Source: Erodium maritimum | Taxonomy: Eukaryota; Streptophyta; Magnoliopsida; Geraniales; Geraniaceae | Assembly (NCBI GenBank): GCA_963921825.1 | Contig: OY997591.1 | Span: forward strand, 39,143,825 to 39,207,824 | Length of the DNA stretch: 64,000 bases | Direction: 5' to 3' | Part shown: in pieces, positions 36,301 through 49,639 of the stretch | Position numbering within the stretch: the first letter of the stretch is position 1 | How the letters are laid out: every line of letters begins with the position of its first letter | Program-made: the position numbers and the translations under genes | The notes under the pieces: model-generated | What the model was told of the DNA's origin: nothing | Seen by the model: only the letters and a program-made list of their open reading frames with translations | The model's database searches: none

Positions 36301-39300
36301 GTCTCCATGAGTACTACTCCATATTACCCTTTTCACCCAACCTATCCTCCAAGTGGTCCTTTAAAACTAAACTTCCGACCCTGCTCCATGACATCCTCCT
36401 CTATGAACTCTTTCGCGAATCCACTACCACCCACATGCACTAGTCGAACTCCAAAATGGAACAACCTCATCGCAAGTCCCAAGCGTACTTCTAAATTTTA
36501 AATGTGTAAGGGTATGGAACACGTTACTAGGTGTGTAAGATATCAACACAAGTAATTTGTTTTATTAGAAATGAAAGGTCGCCTAATTAAATATTGGTCG
36601 GTCTGCTGGGACAGTGGTCGACTGGGCCATAATGTGCCGCAAAAAATGTCGACCGACGCGAGGTCTATGATGGCCCTGCTCAAACGTGTCTCGACCAACC
36701 CGCAAGAGCGACCAAAAATAAATATTGGCCGGCCCACCTCTAGTATGTCTCGACCAACCTCAAAACAACGGTCGTCCACCGTTAATTCTCCATGAACACT
36801 ACTCCACGTTACCCTTTTCATCGAACCTGTCCTCCAAGGGGTCCTCCAAGACTAACCTTCCGACCCTACTCCATAACATCCTCCTCTATGAACTCTTTCG
36901 CTAATCCACTACCACCCACATGCACTAGTCCAACTCCAAAATGGAACTACCTCATCCCAAGTCCCAAACGTACTTCTAAATTTCAAAGGTGTAAGTGTAG
37001 AGAACACGTTACTAGGTGTAAGATATCAAGACAAGTAATTTCTTTTATTAGAAATGAAAGGTCGCCTAATCAAATATTGGTCGGTCTGCTGGGAAAGTGG
37101 CCGACCACGCCATAATGTGCCACAAAACATGTCGACCGACGCGAGGTCTAGGACGCCCCAGCTCAAACGTGTCTCGACCAACCCGCTAGACCGGCCGGCA
37201 ATAAATATTGGCCGGGCCACCTCTAGTGTGTCTCGACCAACCTCAAAACAACGGTCGTCCACCGTTAATTTTCCATGAAAACTACTCCACATTACCCTTT
37301 TCAACCAACCTATCCTCCAAAGGGTCCTCCAATACTAACCTTGTGACCCTATCCATAACATCCTCCTCTATGAACTCTTTCGCGAATCCACTACCACCCA
37401 CATGCACTAGTCCAACTCCAAAATGGAACTACCTCATCCCAAGTCCCAAGCGTACTTCTAAATTTCAAAGTTGTAAGTGTAGAGAACACGTTACTAGGTG
37501 TAAGATATCAAGACAAGTAATTTCTTTTATTAGAAATGAAAGGTCGCCTAATCAAATATTGGTCGGTCTGTTGGGAAAGTGGCCGATCGCGCCATAATGT
37601 GCCGCAAAAAATGTCGAGCGACGCGAAGTCTAAGACGGCCCACCTCAAACGTGTCTCGACCAACCCGCTAGACCGAACGATAATAAATATTGGCCGGCCC
37701 ACCTCTTGTGTGTATCGACCAACATCAAAGCAACGGTCGTCCACCGTTAAGTCTCCATGAGTACTACTCCATATTACCCTTTTCACCCAACCTATCCTCC
37801 AAGTGGTCCTTTAAAACTAAACTTCCGACCCTGCTCCATGACATCCTCCTCTATGAACTCTTTCGCGAATCCACTACCACCCACATGCACTAGTCGAACT
37901 CCAAAATGGAACAACCTCATCGCAAGTCCCAAGCGTACTTCTAAATTTTAAATGTGTAAGGGTATGGAACACGTTACTAGGTGTGTAAGATATCAACACA
38001 AGTAATTTGTTTTATTAGAAATGAAAGGTCGCCTAATTAAATATTGGTCGGTCTGCTGGGACAGTGGTCGACTGGGCCATAATGTGCCGCAAAAAATGTC
38101 GACCGACGCGAGGTCTATGATGGCCCTGCTCAAACGTGTCTCGACCAACCCGCAAGAGCGACCAAAAATAAATATTGGCCGGCCCACCTCTAGTATGTCT
38201 CGACCAACCTCAAAACAACGGTCGTCCACCGTTAATTCTCCATGAACACTACTCCACGTTACCCTTTTCATCGAACCTGTCCTCCAAGGGGTCCTCCAAG
38301 ACTAACCTTCCGACCCTACTCCATAACATCCTCCTCTATGAACTCTTTCGCTAATCCACTACCACCCACATGCACTAGTCCAACTCCAAAATGGAACTAC
38401 CTCATCCCAAGTCCCAAACGTACTTCTAAATTTCAAAGGTGTAAGTGTAGAGAACACGTTACTAGGTGTAAGATATCAAGACAAGTAATTTCTTTTATTA
38501 GAAATGAAAGGTCGCCTAATCAAATATTGGTCGGTCTGCTGGGAAAGTGGCCGACCACGCCATAATGTGCCACAAAACATGTCGACCGACGCGAGGTCTA
38601 GGACGCCCCAGCTCAAACGTGTCTCGACCAACCCGCTAGACCGGCCGGCAATAAATATTGGCCGGGCCACCTCTAGTGTGTCTCGACCAACCTCAAAACA
38701 ACGGTCGTCCACCGTTAATTTTCCATGAAAACTACTCCACATTACCCTTTTCAACCAACCTATCCTCCAAAGGGTCCTCCAATACTAACCTTGTGACCCT
38801 ATCCATAACATCCTCCTCTATGAACTCTTTCGCGAATCCACTACCACCCACATGCACTAGTCCAACTCCAAAATGGAACTACCTCATCCCAAGTCCCAAG
38901 CGTACTTCTAAATTTCAAAGTTGTAAGTGTAGAGAACACGTTACTAGGTGTACGATATCAAGACAAGTAATTTCTTTTATTAGAAATGAAAGGTCGCCTA
39001 ATCAAATATTGGTCGGTCTGTTGGTAAAGTGGCCGATCGCGCCATAATGTGCCGCAAAAAATGTCGAGCGACGCGAAGTCTAAGACGGCCCACCTCAAAC
39101 GTGTCTCGACCAACCCGCTAGACCGAACGATAATAAATATTGGCCGGCCCACCTCTTGTGTGTATCGACCAACATCAAAGCAACGGTCGTCCACCGTTAA
39201 GTCTCCATGAGTACTACTCCATATTACCCTTTTCACCCAACCTATCCTCCAAGTGGTCCTTTAAAACTAAACTTCCGACCCTGCTCCATGACATCCTCCT

Positions 39301-42300
39301 CTATGAACTCTTTCGCGAATCCACTACCACCCACATGCACTAGTCGAACTCCAAAATGGAACAACCTCATCGCAAGTCCCAAGCGTACTTCTAAATTTTA
39401 AATGTGTGAGGGTATGGAACACGTTACTAGGTGTGTAAGATATCAACACAAGTAATTTGTTTTATTAGAAATGAAAGGTCGCCTAATTAAATATTGGTCG
39501 GTCTGCTGGGACAGTGGTCGACTGGGCCATAATGTGCCGCAAAAAAATGTCGACCGACGCGAGGTCTATGATGGCCCTGCTCAAACGTGTCTCGACCAAC
39601 CCGCAAGAGCGACCAAAAATAAATATTGGCCGGCCCACCTCTAGTATGTCTCGACCAACCTCAAAAAAACGGTCGTCCACCGTTAATTCTCCATGAACAC
39701 TACTCCACGTTACCCTTTTCATCGAACCTGTCCTCCAAGGGGTCCTCCAAGACTAACCTTCCGACCCTACTCCATAACATCCTCCTCTATGAACTCTTTC
39801 GCTAATCCACTACCACCCACATGCACTAGTCCAACTCCAAAATGGAACTACCTCATCCCAAGTCCCAAACGTACTTCTAAATTTCAAAGGTGTAAGTGTA
39901 GAGAACACGTTACTAGGTGTAAGATATCAAGACAAGTAATTTCTTTTATTAGAAATGAAAGGTCGCCTAATCAAATATTGGTCGGTCTGCTGGGAAAGTG
40001 GCCGACCACGCCATAATGTGCCACAAAACATGTCGACCGACGCGAGGTCTAGGACGCCCCAGCTCAAACGTGTCTCGACCAACCCGCTAGACCGGCCGGC
40101 AATAAATATTGGCCGGGCCACCTCTAGTGTGTCTCGACCAACCTCAAAACAACGGTCGTCCACCGTTAATTTTCCATGAAAACTACTCCACATTACCCTT
40201 TTCAACCAACCTATCCTCCAAAGGGTCCTCCAATACTAACCTTGTGACCCTATCCATAACATCCTCCTCTATGAACTCTTTCGCGAATCCACTACCACCC
40301 ACATGCACTAGTCCAACTCCAAAATGGAACTACCTCATCCCAAGTCCCAAGCGTACTTCTAAATTTCAAAGTTGTAAGTGTAGAGAACACGTTACTAGGT
40401 GTACGATATCAAGACAAGTAATTTCTTTTATTAGAAATGAAAGGTCGCCTAATCAAATATTGGTCGGTCTGTTGGTAAAGTGGCCGATCGCGCCATAATG
40501 TGCCGCAAAAAATGTCGAGCGACGCGAAGTCTAAGACGGCCCACCTCAAACGTGTCTCGACCAACCCGCTAGACCGAACGATAATAAATATTGGCCGGCC
40601 CACCTCTTGTGTGTATCGACCAACATCAAAGCAACGGTCGTCCACCGTTAAGTCTCCATGAGTACTACTCCATATTACCCTTTTCACCCAACCTATCCTC
40701 CAAGTGGTCCTTTAAAACTAAACTTCCGACCCTGCTCCATGACATCCTCCTCTATGAACTCTTTCGCGAATCCACTACCACCCACATGCACTAGTCGAAC
40801 TCCAAAATGGAACAACCTCATCGCAAGTCCCAAGCGTACTTCTAAATTTTAAATGTGTGAGGGTATGGAACACGTTACTAGGTGTGTAAGATATCAACAC
40901 AAGTAATTTGTTTTATTAGAAATGAAAGGTCGCCTAATTAAATATTGGTCGGTCTGCTGGGACAGTGGTCGACTGGGCCATAATGTGCCGCAAAAAAATG
41001 TCGACCGACGCGAGGTCTATGATGGCCCTGCTCAAACGTGTCTCGACCAACCCGCAAGAGCGACCAAAAATAAATATTGGCCGGCCCACCTCTAGTATGT
41101 CTCGACCAACCTCAAAAAAACGGTCGTCCACCGTTAATTCTCCATGAACACTACTCCACGTTACCCTTTTCATCGAACCTGTCCTCCAAGGGGTCCTCCA
41201 AGACTAACCTTCCGACCCTACTCCATAACATCCTCCTCTATGAACTCTTTCGCTAATCCACTACCACCCACATGCACTAGTCCAACTCCAAAATGGAACT
41301 ACCTCATCCCAAGTCCCAAACGTACTTCTAAATTTCAAAGGTGTAAGTGTAGAGAACACGTTACTAGGTGTAAGATATCAAGACAAGTAATTTCTTTTAT
41401 TAGAAATGAAAGGTCGCCTAATCAAATATTGGTCGGTCTGCTGGGAAAGTGGCCGACCACGCCATAATGTGCCACAAAACATGTCGACCGACGCGAGGTC
41501 TAGGACGCCCCAGCTCAAACGTGTCTCGACCAACCCGCTAGACCGGCCGGCAATAAATATTGGCCGGGCCACCTCTAGTGTGTCTCGACCAACCTCAAAA
41601 CAACGGTCGTCCACCGTTAATTTTCCATGAAAACTACTCCACATTACCCTTTTCAACCAACCTATCCTCCAAAGGGTCCTCCAATACTAACCTTGTGACC
41701 CTATCCATAACATCCTCCTCTATGAACTCTTTCGCGAATCCACTACCACCCACATGCACTAGTCCAACTCCAAAATGGAACTACCTCATCCCAAGTCCCA
41801 AGCGTACTTCTAAATTTCAAAGTTGTAAGTGTAGAGAACACGTTACTAGGTGTAAGATATCAAGACAAGTAATTTCTTTTATTAGAAATGAAAGGTCGCC
41901 TAATCAAATATTGGTCGGTCTGTTGGGAAAGTGGCCGATCGCGCCATAATGTGCCGCAAAAAATGTCGAGCGACGCGAAGTCTAAGACGGCCCACCTCAA
42001 ACGTGTCTCGACCAACCCGCTAGACCGAACGATAATAAATATTGGCCGGCCCACCTCTTGTGTGTATCGACCAACATCAAAGCAACGGTCGTGCACCGTT
42101 AAGTCTCCATGAGTACTACTCCATATTACCCTTTTCACCCAACCTATCCTCCAAGTGGTCCTTTAAAACTAAACTTCCGACCCTGCTCCATGACATCCTC
42201 CTCTATGAACTCTTTCGCGAATCCACTACCACCCACATGCACTAGTCGAACTCCAAAATGGAACAACCTCATCGCAAGTCCCAAGCGTACTTCTAAATTT

Positions 42301-45300
42301 TAAATGTGTAAGGGTATGGAACACGTTACTAGGTGTGTAAGATATCAACACAAGTAATTTGTTTTATTAGAAATGAAAGGTCGCCTAATTAAATATTGGT
42401 CGGTCTGCTGGGACAGTGGTCGACTGGGCCATAATGTGCCGCAAAAAAATGTCGACCGACGCGAGGTCTATGATGGCCCTGCTCAAACGTGTCTCGACCA
42501 ACCCGCAAGAGCGACCAAAAATAAATATTGGCCGGCCCACCTCTAGTATGTCTCGACCAACCTCAAAACAACGGTCGTCCACCGTTAATTCTCCATGAAC
42601 ACTACTCCACGTTACCCTTTTCATCGAACCTGTCCTCCAAGGGGTCCTCCAAGACTAACCTTCCGACCCTACTCCATAACATCCTCCTCTATGAACTCTT
42701 TCGCTAATCCACTACCACCCACATGCACTAGTCCAACTCCAAAATGGAACTACCTCATCCCAAGTCCCAAACGTACTTCTAAATTTCAAAGGTGTAAGTG
42801 TAGAGAACACGTTACTAGGTGTAAGATATCAAGACAAGTAATTTCTTTTATTAGAAATGAAAGGTCGCCTAATCAAATATTGGTCGGTCTGCTGGGAAAG
42901 TGGCCGACCACGCCATAATGTGCCACAAAACATGTCGACCGACGCGAGGTCTAGGACGCCCCAGCTCAAACGTGTCTCGACCAACCCGCTAGACCGGCCG
43001 GCAATAAATATTGGCCGGGCCACCTCTAGTGTGTCTCGACCAACCTCAAAACAACGGTCGTCCACCGTTAATTTTCCATGAAAACTACTCCACATTACCC
43101 TTTTCAACCAACCTATCCTCCAAAGGGTCCTCCAATACTAACCTTGTGACCCTATCCATAACATCCTCCTCTATGAACTCTTTCGCGAATCCACTACCAC
43201 CCACATGCACTAGTCCAACTCCAAAATGGAACTACCTCATCCCAAGTCCCAAGCGTACTTCTAAATTTCAAAGTTGTAAGTGTAGAGAACACGTTACTAG
43301 GTGTAAGATATCAAGACAAGTAATTTCTTTTATTAGAAATGAAAGGTCGCCTAATCAAATATTGGTCGGTCTGTTGGGAAAGTGGCCGATCGCGCCATAA
43401 TGTGCCGCAAAAAATGTCGAGCGACGCGAAGTCTAAGACGGCCCACCTCAAACGTGTCTCGACCAACCCGCTAGACCGAACGATAATAAATATTGGCCGG
43501 CCCACCTCTTGTGTGTATCGACCAACATCAAAGCAACGGTCGTGCACCGTTAAGTCTCCATGAGTACTACTCCATATTACCCTTTTCACCCAACCTATCC
43601 TCCAAGTGGTCCTTTAAAACTAAACTTCCGACCCTGCTCCATGACATCCTCCTCTATGAACTCTTTCGCGAATCCACTACCACCCACATGCACTAGTCGA
43701 ACTCCAAAATGGAACAACCTCATCGCAAGTCCCAAGCGTACTTCTAAATTTTAAATGTGTAAGGGTATGGAACACGTTACTAGGTGTGTAAGATATCAAC
43801 ACAAGTAATTTGTTTTATTAGAAATGAAAGGTCGCCTAATTAAATATTGGTCGGTCTGCTGGGACAGTGGTCGACTGGGCCATAATGTGCCGCAAAAAAA
43901 TGTCGACCGACGCGAGGTCTATGATGGCCCTGCTCAAACGTGTCTCGACCAACCCGCAAGAGCGACCAAAAATAAATATTGGCCGGCCCACCTCTAGTAT
44001 GTCTCGACCAACCTCAAAACAACGGTCGTCCACCGTTAATTCTCCATGAACACTACTCCACGTTACCCTTTTCATCGAACCTGTCCTCCAAGGGGTCCTC
44101 CAAGACTAACCTTCCGACCCTACTCCATAACATCCTCCTCTATGAACTCTTTCGCTAATCCACTACCACCCACATGCACTAGTCCAACTCCAAAATGGAA
44201 CTACCTCATCCCAAGTCCCAAACGTACTTCTAAATTTCAAAGGTGTAAGTGTAGAGAACACGTTACTAGGTGTAAGATATCAAGACAAGTAATTTCTTTT
44301 ATTAGAAATGAAAGGTCGTCTAATCAAATATTGGTCGGTCTGCTGGGAAAGTGGCCGACCACGCCATAATGTGCCACAAAACATGTCGACCGACGCGAGG
44401 TCTAGGACGCCCCAGCTCAAACGTGTCTCGACCAACCCGCTAGACCGGCCGGCAATAAATATTGGCCGGGCCACCTCTAGTGTGTCTCGACCAACCTCAA
44501 AACAACGGTCGTCCACCGTTAATTTTCCATGAAAACTACTCCACATTACCCTTTTCAACCAACCTATCCTCCAAAGGGTCCTCCAATACTAACCTTGTGA
44601 CCCTATCCATAACATCCTCCTCTATGAACTCTTTCGCGAATCCACTACCACCCACATGCACTAGTCCAACTCCAAAATGGAACTACCTCATCCCAAGTCC
44701 CAAGCGTACTTCTAAATTTCAAAGTTGTAAGTGTAGAGAACACGTTACTAGGTGTAAGATATCAAGACAAGTAATTTCTTTTATTAGAAATGAAAGGTCG
44801 CCTAATCAAATATTGGTCGGTCTGTTGGGAAAGTGGCCGATCGCGCCATAATGTGCCGCAAAAAATGTCGAGCGACGCGAAGTCTAAGACGGCCCACCTC
44901 AAACGTGTCTCGACCAACCCGCTAGACCGAACGATAATAAATATTGGCCGGCCCACCTCTTGTGTGTATCGACCAACATCAAAGCAACGGTCGTCCACCG
45001 TTAAGTCTCCATGAGTACTACTCCATATTACCCTTTTCACCCAACCTATCCTCCAAGTGGTCCTTTAAAACTAAACTTCCGACCCTGCTCCATGACATCC
45101 TCCTCTATGAACTCTTTCGCGAATCCACTACCACCCACATGCACTAGTCGAACTCCAAAATGGAACAACCTCATCGCAAGTCCCAAGCGTACTTCTAAAT
45201 TTTAAATGTGTAAGGGTATGGAACACGTTACTAGGTGTGTAAGATATCAACACAAGTAATTTGTTTTATTAGAAATGAAAGGTCGCCTAATTAAATATTG

Positions 45301-45430
45301 GTCGGTCTGCTGGGACAGTGGTCGACTGGGCCATAATGTGCCGCAAAAAAATGTCGACCGACGCGAGGTCTATGATGGCCCTGCTCAAACGTGTCTCGAC
45401 CAACCCGCAAGAGCGACCAAAAATAAATAT
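30300..45430 (+). repeat. Satellite block S6: trimeric 1451-bp higher-order repeat, about ten copies
   Basis: Three monomer types A, B and C repeat in order. Type A landmarks lie at 30501, 31954, 33405, 34856, 36307, 37757, 39207, 40658, 42109, 43560 and 45011, giving spacings of 1450-1453 bp. Units differ by only a few bases, well over 99% identical by eye. The first unit is A-B-B instead of A-B-C, and the last is cut short after A and part of B. This is the youngest and most homogeneous part of the window. Its period equals three 484-bp monomers. Confidence 0.96.
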
Positions 45431-45975
45431 TGGTCGGCCCACCTCTAGTATGTCTCGACCAACCTCAAAACAACGGTCGTCCACCGTTAATTCTCCATGA
45501 ACACTACTCCACGTTACCCTTTTCATCCAACCTATCCTCGAAGGGGTCCTCCAAGACTAACCTTCCGACCCTACTCCATAACATCCTCCTCTATGAACTC
45601 TTTCGTAATCCATTAACACCCACATGCACTAGTCCAACTCTAAAATGGAACAACCTCATCCCAAGTCTCAAGCGTACTTCTAAATTTCAAAGGTGTAAGT
45701 GTAGAGAACACGTTACTAGGTGTAAGATATCAAGACAAGTAATTTGTTTTATTAGAATTGAAAGGTCGTCTATTCAAATATTGGTCGGTCTGCTGGGAAA
45801 GTGGCCGACCACGCCATAATGTGCCGCAAAACATGTCGACCGACGCGAGGTCTAGGACGGCCCAGCTCAAACGTGTCTCGACCAACCCACAAGACTGATC
45901 GACAATAAATATTGGCATGCCCACCTCTAGTGTGTCTCGACCAACCTCTAAGCAACGGTCGTCCACCATTAATTC
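45431..45975 (+). repeat. Edge satellite monomer left of element 2, with target duplication AATTC
   Basis: A diverged monomer that no longer follows the 1451-bp unit (for example CATCCAACCTATCCTCG replaces the type B form). It ends at AATTC (45971-45975), the left target duplication of element 2, directly preceded by AACGGT..ACCATT. Confidence 0.9.
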
Positions 45976-47713
45976 TGTTAGCATCAGTGCCCATAGTCCA
46001 ATCGTAAACGTCCAAATTATAAATATCATCGTTGTCAATATAATAAAGCGGCTTCTAATATTACTTAAGTGGTTGAGTAATATGTCATGTGTGTTTCCGA
46101 TCTATGCCCACGACGGGGTCCCTAGTCAATAGTCTTCGCTAGAAGTGACTAGTATGAAATAGTCTTCGCTTGAAGCAACTAGTATAAAATATGACTCTTG
46201 ATGGCTTACGTTCTATTGGTCATTGGAAAGGTTTCCAGAGTCTGATCATACACATCCTGTGGGACATGATGCTGGACGACCCGACATGAATATGTTCCAT
46301 AGATTGAGTCATGAACATGTTCAGAGTCGTTGCTTGTCAGGTATCCTTAGACCTAGGAGTCTATATGATTGCTATGCAGTAAACAATCAAGTTTGACCTA
46401 AAGCCCAACTTTGCACCGTGACTGGGCTTCCATAACTACATGATTTACATGTTAGGTGGCTAAGGGATGTATCCATCATACTGTGGTATGGGAAAGAAAT
46501 CTGGTTCACCATCGCTTAATCGAGAGTGACTGACAGGAAAAGCATGGCCATGCGCATGATATGAGATATCATAAGGGTCAGTCATCTCATATATCAAGGA
46601 ACAGTGATTGAGAATAATAAGGATGACGACTCTATGGCTTATCTCAATAAGGATATCAGAGATAAGGGATAATGACAAGGACGGCCGAAGGGTCAGAATC
46701 AACAGGGGACAATTCGTTATGCAGGGTCAGGCAATACTGAGTCTCGTCAGTCGCCACATTAGTAAGATCAAGTAAAATGGGGTTTTACGTTGATCTTACC
46801 GACATGCATAGACTTAAGGGTCACACCATAAGTTTGTAACTCGATAGAAACACAAGTGGATTGGCTTGGAGGGAGTCGTGTCGGGAATTGCCATAGTGGA
46901 CGGGCTAGCATGGTGGGCTCGGTATGGGCTCTCTTGGATAGGCCCATGACCGGCCCACATGGGCTAGGCACAACAAGAACCAAAGGTGAAAGGTTGACTA
47001 AGTGGTCTTGTTAAACTATGTGGGTTGGACCCACTTTCCACTAGTTAATAAACTAGCTTAGTTTATTAAGTCTACCATGCAAACTAGTATAGACACTTGG
47101 CAACTTGATGGAGATTAAGTGAGGTGACCTCTTCCACTTAAGTCTACATGAAAGGGGTGTTGGCAAGACACAACATTCAAATAAGAGAAGAAAATTTCAG
47201 CACAAATTGTTGAACTCTCCCAAATTTGCAAATTCCTCCAAGAAGGTCCAAGCTCCATTGTTGCATGTTCTTGAGTTTACAAACTCAAGAACTAAGTTGG
47301 ATTTGATTCCGTTAAGAATACGTAGGCGTCCAAGGGGCTCAATCCATTCAAAGTTTGGTTTTATTGAACAAATTTCGGACAAGTAGAAGGTGCTGATTTT
47401 CAGCACAGTTTTGTCCGACCAGTCACTTTCAAGAGCACGATCGGAGGTTCATCCCAGGTCCGATGAAGCTTATTTTTGGAGTGAACGTTCTCCACATATG
47501 GGTCTTCAATGTGACTGAAGGGATTTGAGTTTCAACGGTTCGTTTTGAAGATACACCAGCTGCAAGATGAGGCACTCGCGAAGGTGATGTACAGATACCT
47601 TTGCTGAATTTTCAGACTTGTTTTTCACATTTGGTAGATTCATCTTGATTAATTCGTGGTTAATATTCCGCTGCATTTTTTGTTTAACATGTCGACGACA
47701 TCGAGTTACAACA
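45976..47713 (+). repeat. 5' LTR of element 2 (1738 bp)
   Basis: Starts TGTTAGC and ends TTACAACA before the primer site. It has a short inverted repeat ATATTACT/AGTAATAT (46059-46083) near its start and a stem-loop homologous to that of element 1 at 46606-46648. Confidence 0.92.
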
Positions 47714-47714
47714 G

Positions 47715-47726
47715 TGGTATCAAAGC
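47715..47726 (+). other. Primer-binding site of element 2
   Basis: TGGTATCAAAGC one base after the 5' LTR; Met-tRNA type. Confidence 0.9.
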
Positions 47727-49320
47727 TTGACTACCAACGGGAAAAACAAGAGCTGAAATTTTCAGTTTTGGTGCTGGAAATTTTGAAGTGCTAGCGGGTT
47801 TTTTATTTAAAGTGCTTAAATATGCATTTTAGCTTCTTAATTTCATGGTTTTGCAAATTTGGTTGCATGCTTGATTGATAACATGTTTTAATTTCTTGCA
47901 TGTGGATTTTATGCATGAAATTGGTGATTTTCGAAATAAAATCAAATCTGATTTTTTTCGAACAAAGTTTAATTTTCGAGGTCACGAGATCGGGACTCTC
48001 TAGGAGCCGATCTCGTGACCGGATGGGGCTCCGTTGGACGGAGCTAGGACGAGTCGTGACTATTGGATAGTCACAACGCCGGGGCTAAATCATTTGGGGA
48101 ATTGGGACGAGTTGCGAACCGTCTTGATGAACCACAAAATTAAATGTTCGGAAAATTCATTTTTGAAACCGGTTTCGATAAACCGTGTAATAATTTTCGA
48201 AACTTGGAAGCTAATTAAAATCAGTCATATCTCGTTGTTTGATAACACACTGTATGATGTGATGATTATGCATGGTGCACGTCATTACGCCCCGGGTAGT
48301 TTTATCGCTTTTTTCGGACTGCGTGCCGATAGTGTTAGCGTGTAACTATTCTTTTAAAGGTGTGGTCGTCGTACCACTTGTGTGTAATAATTATTATTTC
48401 CCGACCTGCGAGTCGTGTATTTTATTGTAACCGTTATTGCCGGCTTGGAGACGAAGAAGCTCAAGAGGCAATTGGGAGACCACTGGAAGCGTCTTGGAGT
48501 AGATGAACGTCTAGAGGAGAGTGGGAGGCCCACGTCGTCGGCTTGAAGTCAAGATTGCTCAAGACCGGGTTGGGAATAGTTTAGGGGGCTTTGACGTGCA
48601 CGTCTTTATGCTTGATGCTAGGTTTAATTATGCATGATTGTATGGTTAGAATGCATGCTCAGATTTAAATTTCAAGCAAATCACCTCACATGCAAAGATA
48701 AAATTGGTTTTAATCGTTTGTTTGTGAGCCGTTGAACCGTCTTTACATTTGATATAGTAGACGGGTTTGAAGGAAGAATTACATTGGATGTAATTAGAGA
48801 AGTCATTACATTTGGAATGTAGTTGACGTTCTCATCGCATCGATGATGTGCAAAAAGTTCAAACACGACAAGACAAGTAAAAACGGGTCATGTCAGATAC
48901 CTCCCAATTTATCGACAACTTCCTACTTCATCGACCTATGGGTGTCGTGCGCCTTCGCGGAGCATCCATGGGAAGGCGTTGTAGCAAGTTTGGTCTGCAT
49001 ATGTGGGTGTTGTGCGCCTCCGCGGAGCACCTGTATAGTGACAGGCCATAGTTTAAAATTGGTGGACCTGGCAACGATTCTCAGCTAGGGCTGAGCTAGG
49101 GTATCAAATAGGGTAAGCCGTGTACTTCAAGTACATACCCTAGCCAAGAGTCACATTGGATGTGATCGGATGGAGTCCGGCCTACATAGCTCGATTGAGT
49201 GGTAAACCTTCGTTCAGCTCAGTCGAGTGAATCAAGGTTCTTGGTTTAAGATTCTATAGGTTTGGAATCGACTGTCGGTGTTTGAACTCGATTGAGTGGT
49301 AAGCCTTCCAAAGATTCATG
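47727..49320 (+). other. Long leader of element 2
   Basis: About 1.6 kb without a supported gene. It is shared, in opposite orientation, with element 3 (about 60500-61995). It includes a small GCTCCG/CGGAGC hairpin at 48028-48044 and a pair of hairpin repeats at 48938-49034. Short open frames here, such as 48034-48345, also occur in element 3, but the copies are close enough that this is expected without coding. Confidence 0.65.
48938..49034 (+). repeat. Two hairpin repeats in the element 2 leader
   Basis: Two related units share GGTGTYGTGCGCCTYCGCGG. In the first, ATGGGTGT (48938-48945) can pair with GCATCCAT (48962-48969). The second holds the perfect palindrome CTCCGCGGAG (49018-49027). 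The counterpart in element 3 lies at 60815-60909. Confidence 0.75.
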
Positions 49321-49639
49321 GGTATTGAATACCGAGTGTGAATCTCACATATGCACTAACGTGCAGTTGTTGGAAGGTAGGAGAGGCTTGGAGGAGAACA
49401 GACTGGACCTCAGAGTGGACAACAATTGAGGGTTGTAGCGACTGTTGTAGGATCCATGGGTCTTCATCATCCAAATGGACTTGTTGTGTTCTAAACAATA
49501 TATATTGCATACCTATTAGGATCATTTTATCTATATCCGTGTTAGACACCGAAGGATAGAATATGGATATTGGAAATTGGTTTTTCAATATTCTATGCAA
49601 TGATATGTTTAAACAAGCATGGTCGGAGGATTGTACATA

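Noticed and set aside
27470-45430. Regular direct repeats considered as a CRISPR array
   Set aside because: Units are 481-1451 bp and contiguous with no unique spacers; the context is a plant satellite.
46460-46702. Antisense open frames in the element 2/3 LTRs (also 52705-53306 and 62739-63205)
   Set aside because: They lie within LTR sequence, are present only as LTR copies and show no domain; not genes.
48034-48345. Leader open frame shared by element 2 and element 3 (61446-61715)
   Set aside because: The two elements are close relatives, so a shared frame is expected without selection. It matches no known retroelement protein and lies upstream of gag.
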